Below, piece after piece: positions 8,336 to 17,118 of a stretch of DNA of 64,000 nucleotides. The position numbers and the translations under genes were made by a program. The stretch is from the NCBI GenBank assembly GCA_035249985.1, contig DATFFP010000103.1, positions 1 to 64,000 of the forward strand. Reading direction: 5' to 3'. The stretch is from JAICNG01 sp035249985 (GTDB taxonomy: Bacteria; Gemmatimonadota; Gemmatimonadetes; Gemmatimonadales; Gemmatimonadaceae). The notes below the pieces were generated by a model. The model did not search any database and had not been told where the DNA came from. It worked only from the letters and a program-made list of their open reading frames with translations. Numbering within the stretch: the stretch's first letter is position 1; each line of letters opens with the position of its first letter.

Positions 8336-9709
8336 ATGGCGACGACTACGAAGACCAAGACGGAGACGACCGGCACGGGATCCGCGCAGTACGATGTGAA
8401 GGACCTCGCACTGGCCGACGTGGGACGCCGTCGCACCGAATGGGCTGAACGCTCGATGCCGGTGCTGCGGCAGATCAAGGCGCGGTTCACAAAGGAGCGC
8501 CCGCTCGACGGCAAGCGCGTCTCGGCGTGCCTCCACGTCACGACCGAGACCGCGAACCTCGCCATCACGCTCAAGGCTGGCGGTGCCGACGTTGCGCTCT
8601 GCGCCTCGAACCCGTTGTCGACGCAAGACGACGTCGCCGCCCACCTCGTGCGCGACCACGGCATCAAGGTCTTCGCGATCAAGGGCGAGGACAACGACAC
8701 GTACTACGAGCACATTCGCGCGGCGATCGCGCACGAGCCCGACATCACGATGGACGACGGCGCCGACGTCGTGGGCGCGTTGCACATGATCGCGCTCAAT
8801 CGACTCGATGATCTCCCGCCGCCGGTGCGTCGCTGGGTCGAGACGCTCCCCACGGAGCGTCGCCGCGCATTGCTGGGGAAAGTCCTCGGCAGCACGGAAG
8901 AGACGACGACCGGCGTCATCCGCCTCAAGGCGATGGCGGTGGAGAAGGTGCTGCACTTTCCGGTGATCTCCGTCAACGACTCCTTCACGAAGCATCTCTT
9001 CGACAACCGCTATGGCACCGGGCAGTCGACGGTCGACGGCATCATTCGCGCGACCAACATGCTGCTCGCGGGATCGGTGTTCGTCGTCGCCGGGTACGGA
9101 TGGTGCGGGCGTGGCGTCGCCTCGCGCGCGCGTGGCGCGGGCGCGAACGTCATCGTGACGGAGATCGATCCGCTCAAGGCGCTCGAGGCCGTGATGGATG
9201 GTTTCCGCGTCATGCCAATGGAGGAAGCGGTCCCGATCGGGGACATCTTCTGCACCCTCACCGGGAACATCCACGTGATCCGCGAGGAGCATTTTCGCGG
9301 CATGAAGGACGGCGCGGTCGTGTGTAACTCCGGTCACTTCAACGTCGAGCTCGATCTCGACGCGCTGGCGCGCATCGCGGAGCGCCCCGCGCGCGAGGTT
9401 CGCGAGTTCGTGCAGGAGTTCGTGGTCGACGGCAAGCGCGTCTTCGTGCTCGGCGAAGGCCGGCTCATCAACCTCGCGGCGGCCGAAGGACACCCCGCCT
9501 CGGTAATGGACATGAGCTTCGCGAACCAATCGCTGGGCGCGGAGTATCTAGTGAACAATGCGGGCACGCTCACCAAGGACGTGCACCGCGTTCCGGAGGC
9601 GGTCGATCGCGAGATCGCGCGACTGAAGCTCGAGGCCATGGGAGCACAGGTCGACGAGCTGACCGCCGAGCAGCGGAAGTATCTTGCGTCGTGGGACATG
9701 GGCACCTGA
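8336..9709 (+). CDS. ahcY: Adenosylhomocysteinase
   Basis: 457 residues. It hydrolyses S-adenosylhomocysteine to homocysteine and adenosine using bound NAD. The NAD-binding motif is GYGWCGRGVASRARGAGA, followed by TEIDPLKALEAVMDGFRVM; the substrate part has HVTTETANLAITLKAGGADV and the C-terminus is rich in conserved residues up to KYLASWDMGT. Start ATG 8336 follows metK by 20 nt. A TACCTT at 8320-8325 could serve as a -10 box with a very short leader, but no good -35 is seen. Confidence 0.95.
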   Translation: MATTTKTKTETTGTGSAQYDVKDLALADVGRRRTEWAERSMPVLRQIKARFTKERPLDGKRVSACLHVTTETANLAITLKAGGADVALCASNPLSTQDDVAAHLVRDHGIKVFAIKGEDNDTYYEHIRAAIAHEPDITMDDGADVVGALHMIALNRLDDLPPPVRRWVETLPTERRRALLGKVLGSTEETTTGVIRLKAMAVEKVLHFPVISVNDSFTKHLFDNRYGTGQSTVDGIIRATNMLLAGSVFVVAGYGWCGRGVASRARGAGANVIVTEIDPLKALEAVMDGFRVMPMEEAVPIGDIFCTLTGNIHVIREEHFRGMKDGAVVCNSGHFNVELDLDALARIAERPAREVREFVQEFVVDGKRVFVLGEGRLINLAAAEGHPASVMDMSFANQSLGAEYLVNNAGTLTKDVHRVPEAVDREIARLKLEAMGAQVDELTAEQRKYLASWDMGT

Positions 9710-9739
9710 GGCCCGCGGCGCGGCGCTCGGGAGCAAGGG

Positions 9740-10258
9740 ATGATCGAAGTTCGCGTGGATCGCTTGGGGCTCGACAGCTCCTCCAATTCGTACGTCGTGA
9801 TCCTCAAGGAGAAGCAGGGAGACCGGCTCCTGCCGATCTGGATTGGGCAGCCCGAGGCCCAGTCCATCGTCATGGAGATGAACGCCGTCAAGCCACCGCG
9901 CCCGCTCACCCACGATCTCTGCAAGTCGCTCATCCTGGGCCTCGGTGGAACGCTCAAGCGCGTGCAGATCACGAAAGTGAAGGACAACACGTACTTCGCC
10001 GAGCTGCACGTGCATCGCGGCGATGACATCGTGCAGATCGACGCCCGGCCGTCGGACAGCATCGCCATCGCGCTGCGTCTGGCCGCGCCGATCTTCGCGC
10101 AGGAATCGCTGCTCACGGCGATCGCGGTGGAGGGCGGGGACACGCTGCAGAGCGAGGAGCCGGACCTGACGCCGGCGACCGACGAAATGAGCGCCGAGCA
10201 GCTCAAGGAATACCTCGAGCGGATGAAGCCGGAGGATTTCGGCAAGTTCAACCTGTGA
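9740..10258 (+). CDS. Bifunctional nuclease (BFN, DUF151) family protein
   Basis: 172 residues. The N-terminal about 130 residues match the BFN domain: EVRVDRLGLDSSSNSYVVILKE, LPIWIGQPEAQSI, RPLTHDLCKSLI and DARPSDSIAIALR. Family members have been reported to have DNase/RNase activity in plants and occur widely in bacteria with unclear roles. The acidic C-terminal tail is variable. A purine-rich AAGGG precedes the ATG. The stop overlaps the next ATG by one base. Confidence 0.85.
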   Translation: MIEVRVDRLGLDSSSNSYVVILKEKQGDRLLPIWIGQPEAQSIVMEMNAVKPPRPLTHDLCKSLILGLGGTLKRVQITKVKDNTYFAELHVHRGDDIVQIDARPSDSIAIALRLAAPIFAQESLLTAIAVEGGDTLQSEEPDLTPATDEMSAEQLKEYLERMKPEDFGKFNL

Positions 10259-11445
10259 TGTTTCGTCGCTTCTTCGCTCTCATGTACGGAGCGGCCGCCT
10301 GGCGCGGCCGCTTTTGCATTGTGCTTGGCGCGGCGCTGGTCGCGTCGGACGCGGCGGCACAGGTGCGACGCGTCACGGGGCGGGTGCTGCGACCGGTGGC
10401 CGACTCGATGCGCGGCCTCGAAGGGACGTGGGTCGTGCTGCACCGCGTTGCTCCCGATCACTCGGGCCCGCTCGACTCGGTGCGCACCGCGCGTGATGGA
10501 GGCTTCAGCATTCGCTACACGCCGAGCGGGAGCGCGGACGCCATCTACTTCGTTTCAGCGACGCACGACGGCATCGCGTACTTCTCGGCGCCCCTCGACA
10601 CCGCGCACGCGGTCGAATCCGCCGAGCTCGCCGTATTCGACACGACGAGTAGTCCCGTGCCCATCCACGTACGCGGCCACCACATCGTCGTGACGGCCCG
10701 GGAGGCCGACGGCAGGCGCGAGATCGTCGAGGTGTTCGAGCTCGCCAACGACTCGTCCGTGACGCGTGTCGCCGCCGGCGATGTCCCGGTGTGGACCGCG
10801 GCACTTCCCGATGGCGCGACGGACATCCGCATCGGCCAGGGCGACCTCTCCGAGGATGCGATTCGCACCGACAGCGGACGGATCCGTGTCTACGCGCCGC
10901 TCGCGCCGGGCATCAAGCAGCTCTCGTACGCGTATCGCGTGAGTGCTGGCGCGTTTCCGCTGTCGCGTCCTGTCGAAGGGCGGGGTGGGCTGCTCGAGGT
11001 ATTGCTGGAGGAGCCTAACGCGGTGGCGACGGCGCCCGGACTCGCCCGCGTCGATCCCGTGACGGTGGAATCGCGCACTTTCAACCGATTTCTCGCGCAG
11101 GAGGTCGGGCCGGGTGGCGTGGTGCGGATCGAGGTGCCGCGCGACGCGCTGATGTCACGCCGTGCATGGATCGTGGTGATCGTCGCATCGATCGCGGTGG
11201 TGATGGTACTCCTGCTCGTACGCTTCGTTCGGCGCGCCCCTCGGCGCATTTACCATCGCCCCTCGAGCGCTCCTCCAGCGGCCCGTCCCGTTGACCGCCT
11301 CGCACGCGAAATTGCCGAGCTCGATGCCCGCATGGAGAATACGCAGAATGCGTCCGACGACGACCGCGCGGCCTACGCTCGTCGTCGCGCCGAGCTGAGG
11401 AGCGCGCTCGCGAGCGCGCTTGACGAGGAGCGCCGCCAGGCGTAG
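10258..11445 (+). CDS. Membrane-anchored protein with periplasmic beta-rich domain, function unknown
   Basis: 395 residues, not recognised with confidence. A signal sequence covers about residues 1-35 (ending near ASDAAAQ). A beta-rich periplasmic part follows; its first section (VTGRVLRP...DGGFSIRY) resembles a carboxypeptidase-regulatory-like fold. A single transmembrane helix lies at about 303-325, then a cytoplasmic tail with a heptad-like segment rich in charged residues. GTG 10255 is an alternative start. It is coupled to the BFN gene upstream and ends just before the cobalamin riboswitch. The topology suggests a sensor or anchoring protein, but that is inference. Confidence 0.6.
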   Translation: MFRRFFALMYGAAAWRGRFCIVLGAALVASDAAAQVRRVTGRVLRPVADSMRGLEGTWVVLHRVAPDHSGPLDSVRTARDGGFSIRYTPSGSADAIYFVSATHDGIAYFSAPLDTAHAVESAELAVFDTTSSPVPIHVRGHHIVVTAREADGRREIVEVFELANDSSVTRVAAGDVPVWTAALPDGATDIRIGQGDLSEDAIRTDSGRIRVYAPLAPGIKQLSYAYRVSAGAFPLSRPVEGRGGLLEVLLEEPNAVATAPGLARVDPVTVESRTFNRFLAQEVGPGGVVRIEVPRDALMSRRAWIVVIVASIAVVMVLLLVRFVRRAPRRIYHRPSSAPPAARPVDRLAREIAELDARMENTQNASDDDRAAYARRRAELRSALASALDEERRQA

Positions 11446-11460
11446 ACTCACGGCACAATC

Positions 11461-11642
11461 GACGTTCGCGGACGGGAGTTCCGGAAGCCGGTGCAAGTCC
11501 GGCGCGGTCCCGCCACTGTAACGGGCGCTGTACGCGTGCTCAGGACGCCACTGACGTAAGGTCGGGAAGGCGAGCCACGCGGCCCGAAGCCAGGAGACGC
11601 CTCGCGTCCGCGCCACATCAGCAGACCCTCGGGGGCAGGGGT
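11461..11642 (+). promoter_or_regulatory. Cobalamin (B12) riboswitch
   Basis: The conserved blocks are present in order: gtgcaagtccgg at 11491-11502, the B12 box ccgccactgtaa at 11511-11522, and gaagccaggagacg at 11586-11599. They belong to the adenosylcobalamin aptamer that normally shuts down B12 uptake genes when the vitamin is plentiful. A short hairpin (gaccct/aggggtc) around 11625-11642 just beyond the aptamer could be part of the expression platform. The downstream operon, btuFCDB, is exactly the expected target. Confidence 0.93.
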
Positions 11643-11715
11643 CGGTGGCGACCGCGCGGAAACATCCGCGTCCTCGTTCACGGGCACCGCGACTCCCTGG
11701 GTCGGGTGCCCGCGC

Positions 11716-12621
11716 GTGCATCGACGACTTCGCCTGCTCGGCTTGCTGCTCGCTATCGCCGCCCTCGGTTGCGATGCGGGGCGCGCACGCACTGGTGGCG
11801 ATTCGGCGCACGTGGTCGAGCGTGATGACTTCGGCGGAGCGCTGCCGCGATTCACCGCCATCCCGCAGCGGATCGTGTCGATGAATCCGGCCACGACCGA
11901 TCTTCTCTTCGCCATACACGCCGGCCCCCGGATCGTCGGACGCTCGAAGTGGGATCTCTATCCGGACTCGGCCGCCCTCGTTCCATCGCTCGGCGACGCG
12001 CTGCGCCCAAGCGTCGAGGCGGTGCTCGGTGCGCGCCCGGAGCTCGTCATTCTGTATGCCAGCGCCGACAATCGTCCCGCCTACGATCGACTGCGCGATG
12101 CCGGGATCGGCGTCGTGGCGTTGCGCATCGATCGCATCGAGCACTTCGATCGAGCGGCCCGATTACTCGGGCGTCTCACGGGAAACGCGGACGCCGGCGC
12201 ACTCGTCGCCGACTCGGTGCAGCGCACGATCGCCCGCGTGCGCGATGCGACGCGAGGCCTCCCACGGCCACGCGTGTTCTGGCGCATTTGGGATGCCCCG
12301 CTGATCACGATCGGTCGCGGCAGCTTTCTCAGCCAGCTGGTCGACATTGCGGGCGCGCAGAACGTCTACGAGGACATCGAGGCGCCATCGCAGCAGGTGA
12401 CGTTCGAGGATGTCGTGCGCCGCGATCCCGAATTCGTGCTCGTGGGCCCGGAGGGTGGGGAAGTCGTCACGCGCGATCCGGCCTGGCGCGCCATTCGGGC
12501 TGTGCGTGAAGGTCGAGTGCGCATCGTCGACACGACGCTGGTCGGGCGGCCCTCGGTACGCCTCGGGGAAGCGGCCATGCACCTGGCGCACCTGCTTCAT
12601 CCCGGCATTGACCTTCGCTGA
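11716..12621 (+). CDS. btuF: Cobalamin ABC transporter substrate-binding lipoprotein
   Basis: 301 residues. The N-terminus MHRRLRLLGLLLAIAALGC is a lipoprotein signal with its lipobox at ALGC. The rest is a periplasmic-binding fold of the BtuF/FepB class: RIVSMNPATTDLLFAI, then GARPELVILYAS and, in the second lobe, RVFWRIWDAPLITIGRGSFLSQLVDIAGAQNVYED. The start is GTG 11716, placed by the signal peptide. Position directly behind a B12 riboswitch and before btuC and btuD assigns cobalamin (or a corrinoid) as ligand. Confidence 0.9.
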   Translation: MHRRLRLLGLLLAIAALGCDAGRARTGGDSAHVVERDDFGGALPRFTAIPQRIVSMNPATTDLLFAIHAGPRIVGRSKWDLYPDSAALVPSLGDALRPSVEAVLGARPELVILYASADNRPAYDRLRDAGIGVVALRIDRIEHFDRAARLLGRLTGNADAGALVADSVQRTIARVRDATRGLPRPRVFWRIWDAPLITIGRGSFLSQLVDIAGAQNVYEDIEAPSQQVTFEDVVRRDPEFVLVGPEGGEVVTRDPAWRAIRAVREGRVRIVDTTLVGRPSVRLGEAAMHLAHLLHPGIDLR

Positions 12622-13595
12622 TGCGGACCGCGCTCTGGGTGGGCGGGCTCGTCGTTCTGCTCGGGCTGTGCGCGCTCGCGGTGGCGCTCGGCCCTGTGGC
12701 CCTGAGCCTCGGCGAGGTGCGGGACGGGCTCGTTGGCGTCGGCGATCCGAACGCGGTCGCGATCGTGCGGGCGATTCGTCTGCCTCGCCTAACGCTGGCC
12801 CTCATCGTCGGCGCGGCGCTCGGGATGGCGGGGGCCGCCTTGCAGGGGTCGCTGCGCAATGCGCTCGCCGAGCCGTACCTCCTTGGCGTCTCGGGGGGCG
12901 CCGCCGTCGGCGCGGTGCTGGCGTTCGGCGCCGGCGTCCGCGACGCATCCACCATCCCGATCTTCGCCTGTCTCGGGGGTGGGGCCGCAGTGGGGGCGGT
13001 GCTCCTCATCGCGCGCGCGGCTGGGGGCCGCGCCGACCCGCGCGTGCTCATTATGGCAGGCGTGATCATGGGCGCGTTCGCCAACGCGGTGATCATGGTC
13101 GTGCTGGCGAACGCGCCGCCGAATACCGTGCGCGGGGCAGTGTGGTGGATGATGGGTTCGGTTGCCGACGCGGGATGGGCCCAGATTCGGTGGCTCGCGG
13201 CGTACGTGCTGGTTGGGGCGATCGCGCTCCTCCTCCTGGCGCGCCAGATCGACGTGCTCGCGCTGGGCGAGGAGCCGGCGGCCGCGTTAGGCCTCGACGT
13301 CGATCGCAGTGCGCGTCGGATCTATCTCGCAAGCTCACTGCTGGCCGCCGCGACCGTGGCGGCGGCGGGGCTGATCGGCTTTGTCGGGCTCATGGTGCCG
13401 CACATCGTGCGCGCGTTTGGCGTGCGGCGGCATCGGGCCATCGTTGCCGGCGCGGCGCTGGTGGGCGCGGCCCTGTTGGTCGCCGCCGATCTCGTGGCTC
13501 GCACCGCGATGCCACCTGCGGAGCTGCCGCTGGGCGCCGTGACGGCGCTTCTGGGCGTGCCATTCTTTCTCCTCCGCATCCGCAAGCTCGCATGA
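12621..13595 (+). CDS. btuC: Cobalamin ABC transporter permease
   Basis: 324 residues of the FecCD/BtuC permease family with about ten hydrophobic segments. Family signatures include RLPRLTLALIVGAALGMAGAALQG, NALAEPYLLGVSGGAAVGAVL and, near the end, GLIGFVGLMVPHIVRAFGVRRHR, the loop that contacts the ATPase. The ATG at 12621 shares one base with the btuF stop, and its TGA overlaps the btuD ATG by 4 nt. Together with BtuF and BtuD it forms the inner-membrane B12 importer. Confidence 0.93.
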   Translation: MRTALWVGGLVVLLGLCALAVALGPVALSLGEVRDGLVGVGDPNAVAIVRAIRLPRLTLALIVGAALGMAGAALQGSLRNALAEPYLLGVSGGAAVGAVLAFGAGVRDASTIPIFACLGGGAAVGAVLLIARAAGGRADPRVLIMAGVIMGAFANAVIMVVLANAPPNTVRGAVWWMMGSVADAGWAQIRWLAAYVLVGAIALLLLARQIDVLALGEEPAAALGLDVDRSARRIYLASSLLAAATVAAAGLIGFVGLMVPHIVRAFGVRRHRAIVAGAALVGAALLVAADLVARTAMPPAELPLGAVTALLGVPFFLLRIRKLA

Positions 13596-14419
13596 TCCGC
13601 TTCCACGAGGTGAGCGCCCAGTATCCGCGAGCGACTCGAGAGGCGCTCTCGGGTGTTTCGCTCCAGGCGCCGGCGGGCGCGCTTACGGCGGTGGTTGGTC
13701 CCAACGGCAGCGGGAAGAGCACCCTGGTTCGCGTCCTTCTCCGGCGCCTGGCTCCGCGGCGCGGTCACGTTGAAATCGACGCGCGCCCACTGGACACGTT
13801 CGACAGCCGCGAGCTGGCACGACGCGTGGCCGTCGTTCCGCAGCGGGAGAGTGCCGTCTTCTCGCTGCCCGTTCATGAATACGTAGCGCTCGGCCGCTAT
13901 CCACACGAGGGACCATGGCGCGCCGAGACTCGTAACGATGTGGCCCTCGTCGAACAGGCGATGGCGGACGCCGGCGTGACCGAGCTCGCCAGGCGAGACA
14001 TCCTCGCGCTGTCCGGCGGCGAGTGGCAGCGGGCGCGCATCGCCCGGGCGCTGGCGCAGGGCGGCGACGCCTTGGTGCTCGACGAGCCCACCACCTTCCT
14101 CGACGTCGGGCACGAGATGGGAATGTTCGAGCTCCTCGCCTCGCTGGCCCGCGCCGGTCGCGCCGTCCTCGTGATCAGCCACCAGCTCAACCTCATTGCG
14201 CGCTTCGCCGATGCCATGGTGCTTCTGCACGAGGGCCAGGTCGTGGCCGCGGGCCCGCCCCACCTCGTCATGCAGGCCACGACGCTCGAGCGTGTCTACC
14301 AATGGCCGCTCGTCGTGACCCGCGATCCCGCGGTGGGCGCCCCCTCGCTCGTTCCGCTCCGGGGGCACCGTCACTCGTCAGGCACATCCCCTGTGAAGAC
14401 TCCGGAGTCCTTGCCATGA
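13592..14419 (+). CDS. btuD: Cobalamin ABC transporter ATP-binding protein
   Basis: 275 residues. A complete ABC ATPase: Walker A GPNGSGKST (residues 36-44), Q-loop VVPQRES, signature LSGGEWQRA, Walker B ALVLDEPTTFLD, and switch histidine in VISHQLN. The open frame extends 1.2 kb upstream without meaning; the ATG at 13592 gives the canonical N-terminus and the usual 4-nt overlap with btuC. The C-terminal 35 residues form a family-variable tail. Confidence 0.93.
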   Translation: MIRFHEVSAQYPRATREALSGVSLQAPAGALTAVVGPNGSGKSTLVRVLLRRLAPRRGHVEIDARPLDTFDSRELARRVAVVPQRESAVFSLPVHEYVALGRYPHEGPWRAETRNDVALVEQAMADAGVTELARRDILALSGGEWQRARIARALAQGGDALVLDEPTTFLDVGHEMGMFELLASLARAGRAVLVISHQLNLIARFADAMVLLHEGQVVAAGPPHLVMQATTLERVYQWPLVVTRDPAVGAPSLVPLRGHRHSSGTSPVKTPESLP

Positions 14420-16284
14420 ACGCTTCTCGTGTCGTCGTATTGCTGGCAGCGGCCGCGCCGGGCGTTGTCGGGGCGCAGACACCCCAGGATACGGTCACGC
14501 TGGCACCGGTGACGGTGACGGCCACACGCCTTCCGGTCTCCCGCAGCGCGGCACCAGCCGCGATCACGGTCATCACCGGCGCCCAGTTACGAGCGCGCGG
14601 GATTACTCGGCTCACCGACGCACTGCGCGACGTCCCTGGCGCCTCGGTGGTCCAGTCGGGCTCCTTCGGCTCGCAAACGGGGCTGTTCCTTCGTGGTGGC
14701 GAAAGCGACTACACCAAGGTGCTCGTCGATGGCGTCGCGCTCAACGACGCCGGTGGGTCGATCGATCTGGCGCACGTGTCGGTCGACGATGTCGACCGTA
14801 TCGAGATCGTTCGCGGCCCGGCGAGCGTGCTGTGGGGCTCGGATGCCATGACCGGGGTGATCCAGATCTTCACCAACCGGTCAGCGCAGTCGCGGGTCCG
14901 GATGTCGGCGCGAGGGGGGACGTACGGGACGCGTGATGCTTCAGGCGATGTCACCATCGTTCGCGGTGCAACGCAAGTCTCGGCGGCGGGCGCGTCACAC
15001 GGGACGGATGGAGTGCTCGACTTCAACAATGCGTATCGGAATCGTCAGGCGAGCGCGTCCTTGCGCATCGAGCCGGGGGAACGGCGAGGGCTCCGCGCGA
15101 TGGTCCGGCACACCGATGCCACGTATCACTACCCCACCGATTTCCTCGGCGCTCCGGTCGATCGCGATCAATACCGGCGCGAGAAGCGGCTTGTCGCCGG
15201 TCTCGACGCGAGCACGCCGCTTTCGGCGCGCACGACGCTGCGCGTGATGGTTGGCGCCAACGAGCTCGATGGCATCTCCGACAACCAGGTCGATCGTCCG
15301 GGCGACATCGCTTATCACGATGAAACAGAGGCATCGCGGCGCCTCGTCGATGGTCGCCTGGACGTGACACTTCCCTTCGACGGTACGCTCACCGCGGGCG
15401 CTGACTGGACGCGGCAGCACGAGACGAACACATCGAACTTCGAGGCGTCGCGGATCAACCGCGGATATTATGTCCAGCTGCTCGCTGGGGGCGGCGCGCC
15501 CTGGTTGGTTACCCTCGGGACGCGCCTGGATGACAACGAGAAGTTCGGGGGCTTCACGACGTGGCGAGCCAGCGGCTCCTGGTCGTTTCGGACCGAGACG
15601 CGCATCCGAGCAACCGTCGGTACGGCGTTCAAGGAGCCCGCGTTCGCCGAGGTATTCAATACGTCGTTTACGCGCGGCAACGCGGCGCTCCAGCCGGAGC
15701 GTTCGCGCAGCGTCGAGGTGAGCGTCGAGCAGGAACTTCTGTCGGAGGGCGCGACGATCGCTGTGACGTGGTTCGATCAGCGGTTTCGCGATCGCGTTGA
15801 CTTCATCGCGTTCCCACCCGATTCGGCAGTGTTCGGGACGTTTACCAATATCGGCGAAGCCGTCGCGAGCGGCGTCGAGGTCGAGGCGCGCGTAGCCACA
15901 TCTTCCGGCCTGGGATTGGCGACATCGTACGCATATCTCGAGACCGAGATCACGGAAGATCCATTCGAGCGGGTAGGGCAACGCCTCCTGCGGCGACCCA
16001 TGCATTCGGCGGCTGCAACCGCGTCATATGCGATCGATGCTGGATCCGTGGCCGCGACGGTGCATCGCGTTGGGAGCCGGCACGACGTGGGCTACGTGCG
16101 ATTGCCCTGGTACACGACACTCGACCTCGCCGGCGAGCTTCGCATCCTGCGCCGACGCGCCGCCGAACTGGCGCTGACGCTGCGTCTGGAGAACGCGCTG
16201 GACGAGGAGTACGAGGCGATCCTGAATTACCGGGCACCGGGCAGAACGGTGTTGCTCGGCGGTCGCGCGGACTTCGCGTGGTAG
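14416..16284 (+). CDS. btuB: TonB-dependent outer-membrane receptor, cobalamin (BtuB-like)
   Basis: 622 residues. A signal peptide (to about residue 20, GAQ) is followed by a TonB-box-like DTVTLAPVTVTATR, a plug domain (ITRLTDALRDVPGASVVQSG, LFLRGGESDYTKVLVDGVALND, IEIVRGPASVLWGSDAMTGVI) and a beta barrel ending in an aromatic residue (DFAW), as outer-membrane proteins need for assembly. The length is close to E. coli BtuB. Being last in the riboswitch-led btuFCDB operon makes corrinoid the likely ligand. Confidence 0.9.
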   Translation: MNASRVVVLLAAAAPGVVGAQTPQDTVTLAPVTVTATRLPVSRSAAPAAITVITGAQLRARGITRLTDALRDVPGASVVQSGSFGSQTGLFLRGGESDYTKVLVDGVALNDAGGSIDLAHVSVDDVDRIEIVRGPASVLWGSDAMTGVIQIFTNRSAQSRVRMSARGGTYGTRDASGDVTIVRGATQVSAAGASHGTDGVLDFNNAYRNRQASASLRIEPGERRGLRAMVRHTDATYHYPTDFLGAPVDRDQYRREKRLVAGLDASTPLSARTTLRVMVGANELDGISDNQVDRPGDIAYHDETEASRRLVDGRLDVTLPFDGTLTAGADWTRQHETNTSNFEASRINRGYYVQLLAGGGAPWLVTLGTRLDDNEKFGGFTTWRASGSWSFRTETRIRATVGTAFKEPAFAEVFNTSFTRGNAALQPERSRSVEVSVEQELLSEGATIAVTWFDQRFRDRVDFIAFPPDSAVFGTFTNIGEAVASGVEVEARVATSSGLGLATSYAYLETEITEDPFERVGQRLLRRPMHSAAATASYAIDAGSVAATVHRVGSRHDVGYVRLPWYTTLDLAGELRILRRRAAELALTLRLENALDEEYEAILNYRAPGRTVLLGGRADFAW

Positions 16285-16289
16285 GCCCA

Positions 16290-16313
16290 GATCAGCATCC
16301 GCGGCAGCTGATC
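16290..16313 (+). terminator. Possible weak hairpin after btuB
   Basis: An inverted repeat, gatcagc at 16290-16296 and gctgatc at 16307-16313, with a 10-nt loop, lies 5 nt after the btuB stop. There is no T-run after it, so termination here is only possible, not shown. Confidence 0.3.
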
Positions 16314-16345
16314 GAGTGCCTCTGTGCCCCCTCCTTGCTCCGCCG

Positions 16346-16351
16346 TATTTT
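16346..16351 (+). promoter_or_regulatory. Candidate -10 box of leaderless recO
   Basis: TATTTT lies five bases before the recO ATG at 16357, so a transcript would start at or next to the A of the ATG. The same geometry is seen before mutL. No convincing -35 is seen 17 nt upstream (tgtgcc). Confidence 0.4.
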
Positions 16352-16356
16352 ACGGG

Positions 16357-17118
16357 ATGCCGCTCGTCGTCACCGACGCCATCGTCCTCCACGCCTTCGA
16401 CTACTCCGAGACGTCGCGCATCCTCCGACTCGCGACGCGCGAGGCGGGCGTGCTCTCGGTGCTCGCGCGAGGGGCACGGCGCTCCAAGAAACGGTTCGGT
16501 AGCGCGCTCGATCTGTTCGCCGAAGGTACGATCGAGGTGCTCGTGCGTGACCAGCGCGACCTTCAGACGCTGTGCGCCTTCGATGTCACCCACTCGCGTC
16601 CAACCCTCGCGAGCGACCTCGGTCGGTTTGCGGGGGCGTCGGCGCTGGCGGAGCTCATCCTGCGCTTCGCGACCGATGAGCGGCAGGTGTCCCTCTTCGA
16701 TGCGCTCTCGCGTTCTCTCGACGAGCTCGCCCTCGCACCGCCTGACGAGACGCGTGAGGTGACGCTCGCGGGCGCGTGGCGGCTGGTCGGTGAGCTCGGC
16801 TTCGCCCCCTCTCTCGACAGCTGCAGTGCCTGTCACTCCGACCTCGGTATCGCTGACACGCTTCCATTCAGTCATGCGGCAGGCGGGGTCCTGTGTGCGA
16901 CCTGCGCACGACTGCATCCCTCCGGGCGAACGCTCCCCGCGGCCGAGCGCGCACGGCTGGGCGCGTGGATGGCCGATGAGCGCACCGGCAAGATGTCCGA
17001 CCCGGACAGCCGTGCCCACCAGCGGTTGCTGCGGGAGTTCCTGCGCGAGCATCTGGCCCAGGATCGCGCGCTCCGCGCGTTCGAGATGTGGGAGCACGCG
17101 CCGTGGAGCCGCGCATGA
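16357..17118 (+). CDS. recO: DNA repair protein RecO
   Basis: 253 residues. RecO helps load RecA on SSB-coated single strands. The N-terminal OB-fold is seen in VVTDAIVLHAFDYSETSRILRLATREAGVLSVLARGARR. The C-terminal helical part holds a four-cysteine zinc site, CSACHSDLG and CATCARL. The frame is open to 16324, but MPLVVTDAIVL is the family start, so ATG 16357 is chosen. The stop overlaps selB by 4 nt. Confidence 0.9.
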   Translation: MPLVVTDAIVLHAFDYSETSRILRLATREAGVLSVLARGARRSKKRFGSALDLFAEGTIEVLVRDQRDLQTLCAFDVTHSRPTLASDLGRFAGASALAELILRFATDERQVSLFDALSRSLDELALAPPDETREVTLAGAWRLVGELGFAPSLDSCSACHSDLGIADTLPFSHAAGGVLCATCARLHPSGRTLPAAERARLGAWMADERTGKMSDPDSRAHQRLLREFLREHLAQDRALRAFEMWEHAPWSRA

